A stretch of 64,000 bases of DNA from an uncultured Oscillospiraceae bacterium. GTDB lineage: Bacteria; Bacillota; Clostridia; Oscillospirales; Oscillospiraceae. The stretch spans positions 1-64,000 of the forward strand of contig CAKTGM010000002.1 in assembly GCA_934561515.1 (NCBI GenBank). The letters are read 5' to 3'. The translations under genes were made by a program, and so were the position numbers. The notes beneath the pieces are model-generated. The model saw nothing but the letters and a program-made list of their open reading frames with translations. It had not been told where the DNA came from and did no database searches. This document shows, piece after piece, positions 19,061-27,043 of this stretch (position 1 is its first letter; every line of letters starts with the position of its first letter).

Positions 19061-20383
19061 ATGAGTATCTTAACCAACCCCGTTACCGTATCGGTCATCG
19101 TGCTGTGCGTACTCAGCCTTCTGAAGCTGAACGTTCTGCTCGCCATGCTGGTCGCCTGTATTGCCGGCGGTCTTGTCGGCGGCATCCCCATCTATGCCTC
19201 GTCCGGCGACAGCGTTATGAGTCTGCTCACGTCCGGCTTCTCCGGCAACGCGACCACCGCTCTTGCTTACATCCTGCTTGGTACCTTCGCTACGGCGATC
19301 GCGACGACCGGCCTTGCCGACATCGTCTCCAAGAAGCTGAGCAAGGTCATCGGCACCAAGAAGCTCGTGCTTCTCGGTATGATCACCCTGATCGCCTGCC
19401 TGTCCCAGAACCTCATCCCCATCCACATCGCTTACATCCCCATCCTGATTCCTCCCATGCTCGTGCTGATGAACAAGATGCGCCTCGACCGCCGCGCTGT
19501 GGCCTGCTGCCTTGCCTTCGGTCATAAGGCTCCCTACATCGCCATTCCCTTCGGCTTCGGTCTGATCTTCCAGACCATCATCAGCGACAACCTGACCGCC
19601 AACGGCATGGCCGTTACCGTCAACGATGTCGCCAAGGTCAACTGGGTCCTCGCGGTCGCCATGCTCATCGGCCTGCTGATCGCCGTGTTCGTGCTCTATC
19701 GCAAGCCCCGCGACTATCAGATGATCGAGGCTGATACCTCCGCGTCCGACGCTGTTACCGGCGAGCTCGGCTACCGTCACTATGTGACCATGGCTGCCAT
19801 CGTCGTCGTCGTCATCGCTCAGGTCCTCACCGAAGACCTCGCTCTGTCCTCCCTCGCCGGTCTCGCCGTCATGATCGTCTTCCGCGCCATCCCCTGGAAC
19901 GAGATCGACGAGCAGCTCGCCGGTGGCGTGAAGCTCATGGGTCTGATCGCTTTCGTTATGCTCATCGCCGGCGGTTATGCGACCGTCATCAAGGCGACCG
20001 GCGGCGTCAACGAGCTGGTCGAAGCTGGCGTTTCCATCATGGGCGGCAGCAAGCTGATCGCTGCGATCGTCATCACACTCATCGGCCTTCTGGTCACCAT
20101 GGGTATCGGTACCTCCTTCGGTACGGTCCCCGTTCTGGCTGTCCTCTTCGTCCCCCTCTGCGATCACATCGGCTTCTCCCCGGCTGCTACCATCGTGCTG
20201 ATGAGCGCTGCCGCGGCTCTCGGTGACGCCGGTTCCCCCGCGTCCGATACCACCCTCGGCCCCACGTCCGGTCTGAATGCCGACGGTCAGCACGACCACA
20301 TCTGGGATACCTGCGTGCCGACCTTCATCGCCTTCAACATTCCTCTGATGATCGCTGCGGTCATTGTTTCGCAGTTCATCTAA
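19061..20383 (+). CDS. YuiF-like Na+/H+ antiporter-family transporter (putative histidine transporter)
   Basis: A 440-residue integral membrane protein with about twelve hydrophobic segments. It has the conserved blocks ACLSQNLIPIHIAYIPILIPP, GHKAPYIAIPFGFGLIFQ and GDAGSPASDTTLGPTSGLN typical of the YuiF (COG2056) branch of the NhaC-like ion transporter superfamily. Members are predicted to import histidine or a similar amino acid. ATG 19061 follows GAGAGGAAA. The downstream gene faces it and encodes a YerC/TrpR-like regulator; YerC relatives have been linked to histidine control, which fits the substrate guess. Confidence 0.85.
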   Translation: MSILTNPVTVSVIVLCVLSLLKLNVLLAMLVACIAGGLVGGIPIYASSGDSVMSLLTSGFSGNATTALAYILLGTFATAIATTGLADIVSKKLSKVIGTKKLVLLGMITLIACLSQNLIPIHIAYIPILIPPMLVLMNKMRLDRRAVACCLAFGHKAPYIAIPFGFGLIFQTIISDNLTANGMAVTVNDVAKVNWVLAVAMLIGLLIAVFVLYRKPRDYQMIEADTSASDAVTGELGYRHYVTMAAIVVVVIAQVLTEDLALSSLAGLAVMIVFRAIPWNEIDEQLAGGVKLMGLIAFVMLIAGGYATVIKATGGVNELVEAGVSIMGGSKLIAAIVITLIGLLVTMGIGTSFGTVPVLAVLFVPLCDHIGFSPAATIVLMSAAAALGDAGSPASDTTLGPTSGLNADGQHDHIWDTCVPTFIAFNIPLMIAAVIVSQFI

Positions 20384-20386
20384 GAA

Positions 20387-20707
20387 TCATTCCTGCTCGT
20401 CTGTCTGCGTACCGGCGGTGTTCAGCCGCTCAAGCACAAGCTGATAGCCGCCGGTGCCGAATTGCAGGTTCGTGTTGACGCGCGTGATGGTACAGCTGCT
20501 GGTGGAAAGCTGCGAGCGGACTGCGCCGTAGGTGCAGCCGTCGGACAGCATCCGTGCGACTTGCAGCCGCTGCGAAAAAAGAGAAAGCTCCTGGCGGGTG
20601 AAGAGATCGCCGAAAAATCGGTGGCATTCTTCCTCGTCGCGCAAAGACAGAATGGCGCGGTACAGGTCTTCGACCGCCTCACAAGGCGGGAGTTTGATCG
20701 ACGGCAT
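20387..20707 (-). CDS. YerC/YecD family TrpR-related regulator
   Basis: A 106-residue all-helical protein with the TrpR/YerC pattern: DLYRAILSLRDEEECHRFFGDLFT, a helix-turn-helix with LSLFSQRLQVARML...TYGAVRSQLSTSSCTITRVN, and a short acidic tail. Family members bind DNA as dimers. The Bacillus relative YerC (HisR) is reported to control histidine genes. Its stop lies 3 bp from the stop of the YuiF-like transporter on the other strand. The ATG at 20707 has AAGGAGG upstream. Confidence 0.88.
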   Translation of the reverse strand: MPSIKLPPCEAVEDLYRAILSLRDEEECHRFFGDLFTRQELSLFSQRLQVARMLSDGCTYGAVRSQLSTSSCTITRVNTNLQFGTGGYQLVLERLNTAGTQTDEQE

Positions 20708-20825
20708 AGCGTTCCTCCTTATACTTTACATAAACTGTTTGTATGATTGTGACGCCATTGTAAGTCAGGAATCCGCGTTCATGTCAAGAGAGCGTTTTTT
20801 TCGTTTCACGCACTCCATATAAGCC

Positions 20826-20865
20826 AACTCCACCTTTCGGCCAAATCCGGTCAAAAGGTGGAGTT
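20826..20865. promoter_or_regulatory. inverted repeat upstream of the MerR gene
   Basis: AACTCCACCTTT (20826-20837) and AAAGGTGGAGTT (20854-20865) are perfect 12-bp arms around a 16-bp centre. It lies in the divergent region between the yerC-like and merR-like genes, about 110 bp before the latter. It may be an operator or a terminator-like hairpin; no T run follows. Confidence 0.5.
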
Positions 20866-20973
20866 AACTTTATGGTATTGAAAATGAGTTTGAATTCCGT
20901 TCCTCTTCATGGTAAGATGATAATAGGGAATGTTACACTTTGCTGCTTTTGAAAAGAATGAGAGGAGACTCCT

Positions 20974-22275
20974 ATGAGAATCGGCGAGGCATCGAGACGT
21001 TCCGGCGTTCCCGTCTCCACGATCCGCTATTATATCCGCAGGGGACTGATCGTACCCGACGGCGAGGGAACACAGTACATTTTCGACGAACAGGACTGCC
21101 ATACGCTCGAGCGCATCGTGCAGTTCAAAAAATGGGGGCTTTCCCTAGAAACGGCGCACAGGCTTTTGTCGCTCGAGCGCGTATCGAGCGGCGTGGAGCA
21201 GGATACGCTTGAGGACTGCGTGGCGCTGCTGCGCAAGCACCAGAAGCATCTGGAGCACCAGCGCGCGCTCTATAAGAGTTATAAAGAGGAGATCAACGAG
21301 CTCATCGGCGAGATGAACCGCCGGGCGGCCGCGCCGCAGGGCGGAGAAGGCGCGCGGACCGGCGTGCCGCTGCGCGCGCTTTCGCTGCTGTGCTGCCCGC
21401 GCTGCGGCGGGAGCTTCCAGATCAGCAAGGCCGATATGGACATCTCCGCCATTTTCTCCGCCGACCTGCACTGCGCCTGCGGCTACCGCGCGGAGATCCG
21501 CAGCGGCATCGTCTATGCCGAGTGCGAGGAAAAGTATCCCTTCGACGAGCCGGACATCGACCGCGAGCTGTACCGCAGCGCGTCGAGCGAGCTGGTGTCG
21601 CTCATCCATAAGTCCTACAACTGGATGGGCGCGCGGGTGGAGGAGCTGTCGCTGCCGAGCGGCAGCGTCGTGCTGGAGACGCACCTCAACGCGTTTTTCG
21701 CCCTCTATAAGCGGATGGCGCACCTCAACCCGAGCAACATCTACGTTGTGCAGGATAAGTTCCCGGCGATCATCGAGCTTTATAAGGGCTACATCGATCG
21801 CCTGCCCGTGAAGCCGGAGATCCTCTACCTTGCGGCGGCGGACAATACGACCTTTCCCCTGCGAAAGGGCTGCGTCGACCTGCTGATCGACTATTGCAGC
21901 ACGAACGAATACGGCATCTATGCCGACGATTTCTATCTCGATCGGATGCAGCAGTATCTCAAGCCCTCCGCTGCCGTCATCGGCACCTATTTCTACTTTG
22001 ACCCCGACAGCCGCTCGCTGGAAAAGCTGCAGGAGATGTATCCCCTCAACGGCCCGCACAACTACACGCGCGAGTACTTCAAGGATGGCATCCGCTCGCG
22101 CTACAGCATCGTCAAGCAGACGGAGATCGGCGTATCGACCGACTCCGGCAGCGGCCTGACCTTCGATTTCCACTGCACGGGCGACGCGCTCTATATGCGC
22201 AGCTTCCTTCTGCGTCTTTCCGCCGCGCACAGACACGAGCGCGAGCCGGCGGCGCAGGGGAATACGGCAAAATAA
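20974..22275 (+). CDS. MerR-type HTH fused to a zinc-ribbon and methyltransferase-like domain
   Basis: Residues 1-70 form a MerR winged helix (RIGEASRRSGVPVSTIRYYIRRGLI), followed by a dimer coiled coil (about 85-118). The remainder is not a normal effector domain. Cys pairs (C141-x2-C144 and C167-x-C169) form a probable zinc knuckle, as in RlmA-type methyltransferases. A Rossmann-like region follows (about 190-420) with GSVVLETHLNAFFALY, PEILYLAAADNTTFPL and VDLLIDYCSTNEYGIY. That order mimics a class I SAM methyltransferase with the glycine motif degraded (ETHLN). It may sense a ligand rather than catalyse. Its target is unknown; tdh-kbl follow on the same strand after a terminator. Confidence 0.8.
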   Translation: MRIGEASRRSGVPVSTIRYYIRRGLIVPDGEGTQYIFDEQDCHTLERIVQFKKWGLSLETAHRLLSLERVSSGVEQDTLEDCVALLRKHQKHLEHQRALYKSYKEEINELIGEMNRRAAAPQGGEGARTGVPLRALSLLCCPRCGGSFQISKADMDISAIFSADLHCACGYRAEIRSGIVYAECEEKYPFDEPDIDRELYRSASSELVSLIHKSYNWMGARVEELSLPSGSVVLETHLNAFFALYKRMAHLNPSNIYVVQDKFPAIIELYKGYIDRLPVKPEILYLAAADNTTFPLRKGCVDLLIDYCSTNEYGIYADDFYLDRMQQYLKPSAAVIGTYFYFDPDSRSLEKLQEMYPLNGPHNYTREYFKDGIRSRYSIVKQTEIGVSTDSGSGLTFDFHCTGDALYMRSFLLRLSAAHRHEREPAAQGNTAK

Positions 22276-22306
22276 AAAGGCTCCCTGCTTGCAGGGAGCC
22301 TTTTTT
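22276..22306 (+). terminator. terminator after the MerR fusion gene
   Basis: GGCTCCCTG and CAGGGAGCC close a CTTG loop (22279-22300), preceded by an A run and followed by T6. Confidence 0.88.
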
Positions 22307-22367
22307 CCCGCGGCAAGGGAATCATCGGAAAAATGTTGCAAATTTTCAAAAATCATCGGTTTTTTCC

Positions 22368-22396
22368 TTGACAACGGCGTGTCTATGTTATACCAT
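22368..22396 (+). promoter_or_regulatory. tdh-kbl promoter
   Basis: TTGACA (22368-22373) and TACCAT (22391-22396) are 17 bp apart. They are followed by about 55 bp of leader to the ATG at 22452. Confidence 0.6.
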
Positions 22397-22451
22397 GTCG
22401 CTGAGAGAAGAACACTTCCTCATAATATGAATATGCACGGAGGACAAAAAC

Positions 22452-23498
22452 ATGCGCATGATGGACGCCATCGTCAAGCCCGCGGCAGCTCCCGGACTGG
22501 AGCTGCGCCAGGTCCCTGTCCCCACCCCCGGCGCGGGGGAAGTGCTCATCAAGGTACACAAAACCGCGATCTGCGGCACGGACGTACACATCTACGACTG
22601 GAACGAGTGGTCGGCCCAGCACGTGAAGCCCCCGATGGTCATCGGCCATGAATACGTCGGCGAGATCGCCGAGCTCGGCGCGGGCGTGACGGGGCTCACC
22701 GTCGGCCAGCGCGTTTCGGGCGAGGGTCACATCACCTGCGGCCACTGCCGCAACTGCCACACGGGCAACATCCAGTGGTGCAAGAACACCACGAGCGTCG
22801 GCGTGGACCGCGACGGCGCGTTTGCCGAGTATGTCTGCATCCCGGCGCGCAACGTCGTGCTCATCGACCCCTCGCTTGACGAGGACGTGGTCGCCATGTT
22901 TGACGCGGTGGGCAACGCGACGCACACGGCGCTGATGTTCAACCTCGTCGGCGAGGACGTGCTCATCACGGGCGCGGGCCCTGTCGGCATTCTCGCCGTC
23001 GCCATCGCCAAGTACGCCGGCGCGCGCCGCGTGGTCGTCACGGACCTCAACGACTACCGTCTCGGTCTTGCGCTCAAGATGGGCGCGGACGCGGCCATCA
23101 ACTCCGCCAAGCAGGACCTCACGCTCGCCATGAAGGAGCAGGGGCTGGTCGAGGGCTTCGACGTCGGCTTTGAGATGTCCGGCTCCGGCGCTGCGCTGCA
23201 TCAGATGATCGGCGTGATGCGCAACGGCGGCAAGATCAGCCTGCTCGGTCTCGGCAACGGCCCTGTCCAGATGGATATGAACCTTGTCATCGGCAAGGGG
23301 CTGACGCTGCAGGGCATCTACGGCCGCAAGATGGACAACTGGCACCAGATGAGCTATATGGTGCAGGGCGGGCTGGACCTCACCCCCGCCATCACCCACC
23401 GCTTCCACTACAGCGAGTTTGAAAAGGGCTTTGAAGCCATGCACAGCGGCATGAGCGGCAAGGTCATTCTCGACTGGACGACGAAAAAGGAGGACTAA
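22452..23498 (+). CDS. tdh: L-threonine 3-dehydrogenase
   Basis: This zinc-dependent medium-chain dehydrogenase oxidises threonine to 2-amino-3-ketobutyrate with NAD+. The catalytic-zinc motif GHEYVGEIAELG, the structural-zinc cysteines (CGHCRNCHTGNIQWC), and the NAD fold GAGPVGILAVAIAK are all present. Length 348 is normal. ACGGAGGAC precedes the ATG. kbl starts 5 bp later and completes the pathway to glycine and acetyl-CoA. Confidence 0.95.
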   Translation: MRMMDAIVKPAAAPGLELRQVPVPTPGAGEVLIKVHKTAICGTDVHIYDWNEWSAQHVKPPMVIGHEYVGEIAELGAGVTGLTVGQRVSGEGHITCGHCRNCHTGNIQWCKNTTSVGVDRDGAFAEYVCIPARNVVLIDPSLDEDVVAMFDAVGNATHTALMFNLVGEDVLITGAGPVGILAVAIAKYAGARRVVVTDLNDYRLGLALKMGADAAINSAKQDLTLAMKEQGLVEGFDVGFEMSGSGAALHQMIGVMRNGGKISLLGLGNGPVQMDMNLVIGKGLTLQGIYGRKMDNWHQMSYMVQGGLDLTPAITHRFHYSEFEKGFEAMHSGMSGKVILDWTTKKED

Positions 23499-23503
23499 GC
23501 AGC

Positions 23504-24691
23504 ATGAAGACCGCATACGAGAGCTACCGCGCAGAGCTTGCCGCCATCCGCGAGGCGGGCACCTACAAGGATGAACGCATCATCACCACCCCGCAGAAAA
23601 GCCGCATCGACACCACCGCCGCGCGCGGCGTTGTGAATATGTGCGCGAACAACTACCTCGGCCTTTCCAACCACCCGCGCCTGATCGAGGCGGCGAAGAA
23701 GAGCTACGACGACTGGGGCTTCGGCCTTTCCTCCGTCCGCTTCATCTGCGGCACGCAGGAGATCCACAAGACGCTCGAGCGCAAGATCGCCGACTTTGTC
23801 GGCATGGAGGACGCCATCCTCTATTCCTCCTGCTTCGACGCCAACGGCGGCCTTTTTGAAACGCTCCTCGGCGCGGACGACGCCGTTATCTCCGATGAGC
23901 TGAACCACGCGAGCATCATCGACGGCGTGCGCCTCTGCAAGGCCCACCGCTACCGCTATAAGAACAGCAACATGGACGACCTGCGCGCCCAGCTCGTGAG
24001 CGCGCGCGAGGCGGGCTGCAAGAAAATCATCATTGCGACCGACGGCGTTTTCTCCATGGACGGCTACATTGCCAACCTCAAAGGCATCTGCGACCTCGCC
24101 GATGAGTTCGACGCGCTCGTGATGGTCGACGACAGCCATGCCGTCGGCTTCATGGGCGAGCACGGCCGCGGCACGCCCGAATATTGCGGCGTGATGGACC
24201 GTGTCGACATCCTGACCGGCACCTTCGGCAAGGCCATGGGCGGCGCCTCCGGCGGCTACACCGCCGCCAAGCGCGAGATCGTCGACCTGCTGCGCCAGCG
24301 CAGCCGTCCCTACCTCTTCTCCAACTCCCTCGCCCCGGCCATCTGCGCGGCGACGATCGCCACGATCGATATGCTGACCGAGTCCACCGCGCTGCGCGAC
24401 CACGTGCACGAGAACGCGCGCTACTTCCGCGCGGAGATGGAAAAGCTCGGCTTCGACCTCCTGCCCGGCGAGCACCCCATCGTCCCCGTCATGCTCTACG
24501 ACCCGAAGGTTGCGAACGAGTTCGCCCGCAGAATGCTCGAAAAGGGCGTGTACGTCGTCGGCTTCTGCTACCCGGTCGTGCCCAAGGGCCGCGACCGCGT
24601 GCGCACGCAGATCTCCGCGGGTCACACGAAGGAGGACCTCGATTTTGCCGTCAAATGCTTCGGTGAAGTAAAACAGGAGATGGGGCTTTAA
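23504..24691 (+). CDS. kbl: glycine C-acetyltransferase (2-amino-3-ketobutyrate CoA ligase)
   Basis: A PLP enzyme of the alpha-oxoamine synthase family that converts 2-amino-3-ketobutyrate and CoA to glycine and acetyl-CoA. The motifs NNYLGLSNHP, SSVRFICGTQ, VDDSHAVGFMG and the PLP-lysine segment TGTFGKAMGGASGG are visible. Length 395 is usual. Tight coupling to tdh means the operon degrades threonine or interconverts it with glycine. Confidence 0.96.
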   Translation: MKTAYESYRAELAAIREAGTYKDERIITTPQKSRIDTTAARGVVNMCANNYLGLSNHPRLIEAAKKSYDDWGFGLSSVRFICGTQEIHKTLERKIADFVGMEDAILYSSCFDANGGLFETLLGADDAVISDELNHASIIDGVRLCKAHRYRYKNSNMDDLRAQLVSAREAGCKKIIIATDGVFSMDGYIANLKGICDLADEFDALVMVDDSHAVGFMGEHGRGTPEYCGVMDRVDILTGTFGKAMGGASGGYTAAKREIVDLLRQRSRPYLFSNSLAPAICAATIATIDMLTESTALRDHVHENARYFRAEMEKLGFDLLPGEHPIVPVMLYDPKVANEFARRMLEKGVYVVGFCYPVVPKGRDRVRTQISAGHTKEDLDFAVKCFGEVKQEMGL

Positions 24692-24751
24692 GACCGCCCC
24701 GCCGCACAAAAATAGAAAGGCGCGAGCCCCGCGCCGCAGCAAAAAGAACGA

Positions 24752-24790
24752 AGCGGGCGGATGCTTTTTGGCATCCGCCCGCTGCTTATG
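24752..24790 (+). terminator. terminator after kbl
   Basis: AGCGGGCGGATGC (24752-24764) pairs with GCATCCGCCCGCT (24771-24783) around TTTTTG. The tail GCTTATG is weak, so some readthrough is possible. Confidence 0.6.
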
Positions 24791-24855
24791 CCGAAAAATG
24801 GCGGCGGGGAAAACCTTGACGGGAATTAAACGGCACGCGCCGGGACAGGAAAGCG

Positions 24856-24946
24856 GCATGGCAGCAGGCTTTTTTGAGCTATCGAAAAAAGGCATGGCTG
24901 CCATGCAAAAAAAGTGTCTTGCTTTTTTAGAGCGGGCAGTTATAAT
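24856..24946 (+). promoter_or_regulatory. nested dyads and promoter of the permease-kinase operon
   Basis: GCATGGCAGC (24856-24865) mirrors GCTGCCATGC (24897-24906), and the right arm also lies in a second palindrome (GCATGG-CTG-CCATGC, 24892-24906). Inner CTTTTTT/AAAAAAG runs extend the hairpin. Downstream, TTGCTT (24919-24924) and TATAAT (24941-24946) give a promoter with 16-bp spacing. Since the dyads lie upstream of the promoter, they are more likely protein-binding sites than attenuators. Confidence 0.5.
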
Positions 24947-24982
24947 TGCTCGCGTTGAGAATATATTTTCCGGGAGGCTTCC

Positions 24983-26347
24983 ATGTTAGCACAGATCATT
25001 GCCATTTGCATTTTTGTTGCCATGTTTCTGCTCATCATCCTCGATAAGTTTGAGCGCCATTACATCACCCTCGGCAGCGGCGCGCTCGTGCTCGTGCTGG
25101 TGTTCGGCATCTGTATGCGCTCGCTGGGCGCGATCTGGGAGACGCTGAACCTCGGCGCCTTTTTCCACAGCTCGTTCTGGTACGGCGCGAGCGGGGAGAG
25201 CACGGCGGGCATCAACTGGGAGACGGTGCTGTTCATCGCGGGCATGATGATCATGGTCGAGGGGCTCGGCAAGGCGGGCTTTTTCCGCTGGCTGTGCCTC
25301 ACGCTTGCAAAGCTCGTGCGCTACCGCACGGTGCCGCTGCTCGTCTGCTTCATGACGCTCTCGGCCTTCCTTGCAATGTTCATCGACAGCATCACGGTCG
25401 TTCTCTTCCTCGCCACCGTCACGCTCGAGCTTGCACAGACGATGAAATTCGACCCCGTGCCGATGGTCCTCTCCGAGATCTTCTGCGCCAACCTCGGCGG
25501 CGCGGCGACGATGTGCGGCGACCCGCCGAACATCATCATCGGCACCTCGCTCGGCTACACCTTCTTTGATTTTATCGAGAATACCGGCGTGGTCGTGGCG
25601 ATCTGCTTTGTGTTCATCCTTATTTATTTTACGCTCTGCTTCCGCAAGGACCTGCTGCGCACGGAAAAGGCCAACGGCGGCCCCGTGACCTGCCCCGCGC
25701 CCGCAACGGCCATCAAGAATAAGGCGGCGTTCCTCTCGAGCGCAGCGGTGTTCCTCGTTGCGGTCGTGCTGCTCATCACCCATGCGCAGACGGAGCTGAC
25801 CGTCGCGTGCATCGGCGTCATCGTCGCGCTGCTCACGATGCTGGTTTTGGGCTTGACCAGCGGCAAAAAATCTGTTATAGAAATAATAAGAGGCGTGGAC
25901 TACAAAACGCTGCTCTTCTTCATCGGCCTGTTCGTCTCTGTGGCGGGCCTTGAGAAGACGGGCGTGCTCAACGTGATCGCGAACTTCATCACCGTTGTCA
26001 GCAACGGCAGCATTGCAGTCATCGTCGTCATCATCCTGTGGATCTCGGCCATCACGAGCGCCTTTGTGGATAACATTCCCTTTGCCGCAACGATGATCCC
26101 CGTCATCCGCGCCATCGCGGCGGCGGAGGGCATGGACATCGGCGTGCTCGCCTGGTCGCTCTCGCTGGGCACGGACCTCGGCGGCAACGCAACGCCCATC
26201 GGCGCAAGCGCCAACGTGGTGGGAACCTCTGCCTCGGCCAAGGGCGGCTACCCCATCAGCTGGGGCCGCTACTGCAAGTATTGCGTGCCCGCCACGCTCA
26301 TCGTCATGGTGGTGTCCACGGCCTATCTGTTCCTGCGGTACCTGTAA
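24983..26347 (+). CDS. SLC13/ArsB/NhaD-type permease
   Basis: A 454-residue membrane protein with 11-12 predicted helices. It has the ion-transporter-superfamily signatures ANLGGAATMCGDPPNIIIG in the first half and GTDLGGNATPIGASANVVG in the second, an inverted-repeat design. Relatives move Na+/H+, arsenite or dicarboxylates; the sequence does not tell which. There are no ars genes nearby. The ATG follows a poor ribosome site (GGGAGGCTTCC). A nucleotide-kinase-like gene follows 24 bp later. Confidence 0.85.
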   Translation: MLAQIIAICIFVAMFLLIILDKFERHYITLGSGALVLVLVFGICMRSLGAIWETLNLGAFFHSSFWYGASGESTAGINWETVLFIAGMMIMVEGLGKAGFFRWLCLTLAKLVRYRTVPLLVCFMTLSAFLAMFIDSITVVLFLATVTLELAQTMKFDPVPMVLSEIFCANLGGAATMCGDPPNIIIGTSLGYTFFDFIENTGVVVAICFVFILIYFTLCFRKDLLRTEKANGGPVTCPAPATAIKNKAAFLSSAAVFLVAVVLLITHAQTELTVACIGVIVALLTMLVLGLTSGKKSVIEIIRGVDYKTLLFFIGLFVSVAGLEKTGVLNVIANFITVVSNGSIAVIVVIILWISAITSAFVDNIPFAATMIPVIRAIAAAEGMDIGVLAWSLSLGTDLGGNATPIGASANVVGTSASAKGGYPISWGRYCKYCVPATLIVMVVSTAYLFLRYL

Positions 26348-26371
26348 ACGGAGAGAAGAAAGGAGCGTTCT

Positions 26372-26971
26372 ATGAAACAGCAGATCATCGTCACGCTCGG
26401 CCGCGAGCACGGCAGCGGCGGGCATTACATCGCCGACATGATTTCCAGGGAGCTGGGCATCAAGCTCTATGACAAGGATTCCATCGAGCAGGAGATCGCC
26501 TCCGAGGGCTACAGCGAGGAGATGATCCGCAAGGCGGATGAAAAGCCCGTGAACTTCTTCGCCTCCCGCCGCATCGGGAAGTACTCCAACTCCATCGAGG
26601 TCAACGTGGCGGAGCGCACCTTTGCCATGCTGCGCGAAAAGGCGGCGGCGGGAGAGAGCTTCCTCATCATCGGCCGCTGCGGCGAGCAGGTGCTCAAGGA
26701 TAACCCCAACATGATCAGTGTCTTCATCTGCGGCGGCCCGGAGTTCAAGCTCGCGCGCGTGATGGAGAAGATGGGCCTCGACGCCGAGCAGGCCATCGAT
26801 GAGATCAAGTCGGTCGACCGCTCGCGCAAGAATTACCACAACTACTACTGCAACACCAAATGGGGCGATGCGCGCGGCTATGACATGACCATCAAGAGCG
26901 ACGTGCTCGGCTGCGAGGAGACGGCGAAAATGCTCATCGCCTACATCCGCAGCTTTATGGCGCAGGACTGA
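26372..26971 (+). CDS. cytidylate kinase-like family protein
   Basis: A 199-residue P-loop protein with a short Walker A variant GREHGSGG (residues 10-17), the lid/Asp-Arg segment VDRSRKNYHNYYCNTKWGDARGYD and a C-terminal helix. It belongs to the Cmk-like family that is widespread in Clostridia and lacks a proven substrate. True Cmk is longer and has GTAKG-type residues, so a CMP kinase role is not established. It is co-transcribed with the permease upstream and ends at a strong terminator. Confidence 0.85.
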   Translation: MKQQIIVTLGREHGSGGHYIADMISRELGIKLYDKDSIEQEIASEGYSEEMIRKADEKPVNFFASRRIGKYSNSIEVNVAERTFAMLREKAAAGESFLIIGRCGEQVLKDNPNMISVFICGGPEFKLARVMEKMGLDAEQAIDEIKSVDRSRKNYHNYYCNTKWGDARGYDMTIKSDVLGCEETAKMLIAYIRSFMAQD

Positions 26972-26982
26972 GAATTTGATAC

Positions 26983-27019
26983 AAAAATCAGGGCAGGCCG
27001 CAAGGCCAGCCCTGATTTT
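26983..27019. terminator. bidirectional terminator
   Basis: AAAATCAGGGC-A-GGCC and GGCC-A-GCCCTGATTTT pair around GCAA, with A and T tracts on the two sides. It serves both the kinase-like gene (+) and the leucine-rich-repeat gene (-). Confidence 0.85.
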
Positions 27020-27043
27020 ATACTTCTATTTCCGGCGGACGCG

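Noticed and set aside
24986..26839. Minus-strand frame of 617 codons opposite the permease and kinase-like genes
   Set aside because: His/Asp/Arg-rich mirror composition; the opposite strand encodes recognised proteins with ribosome sites.
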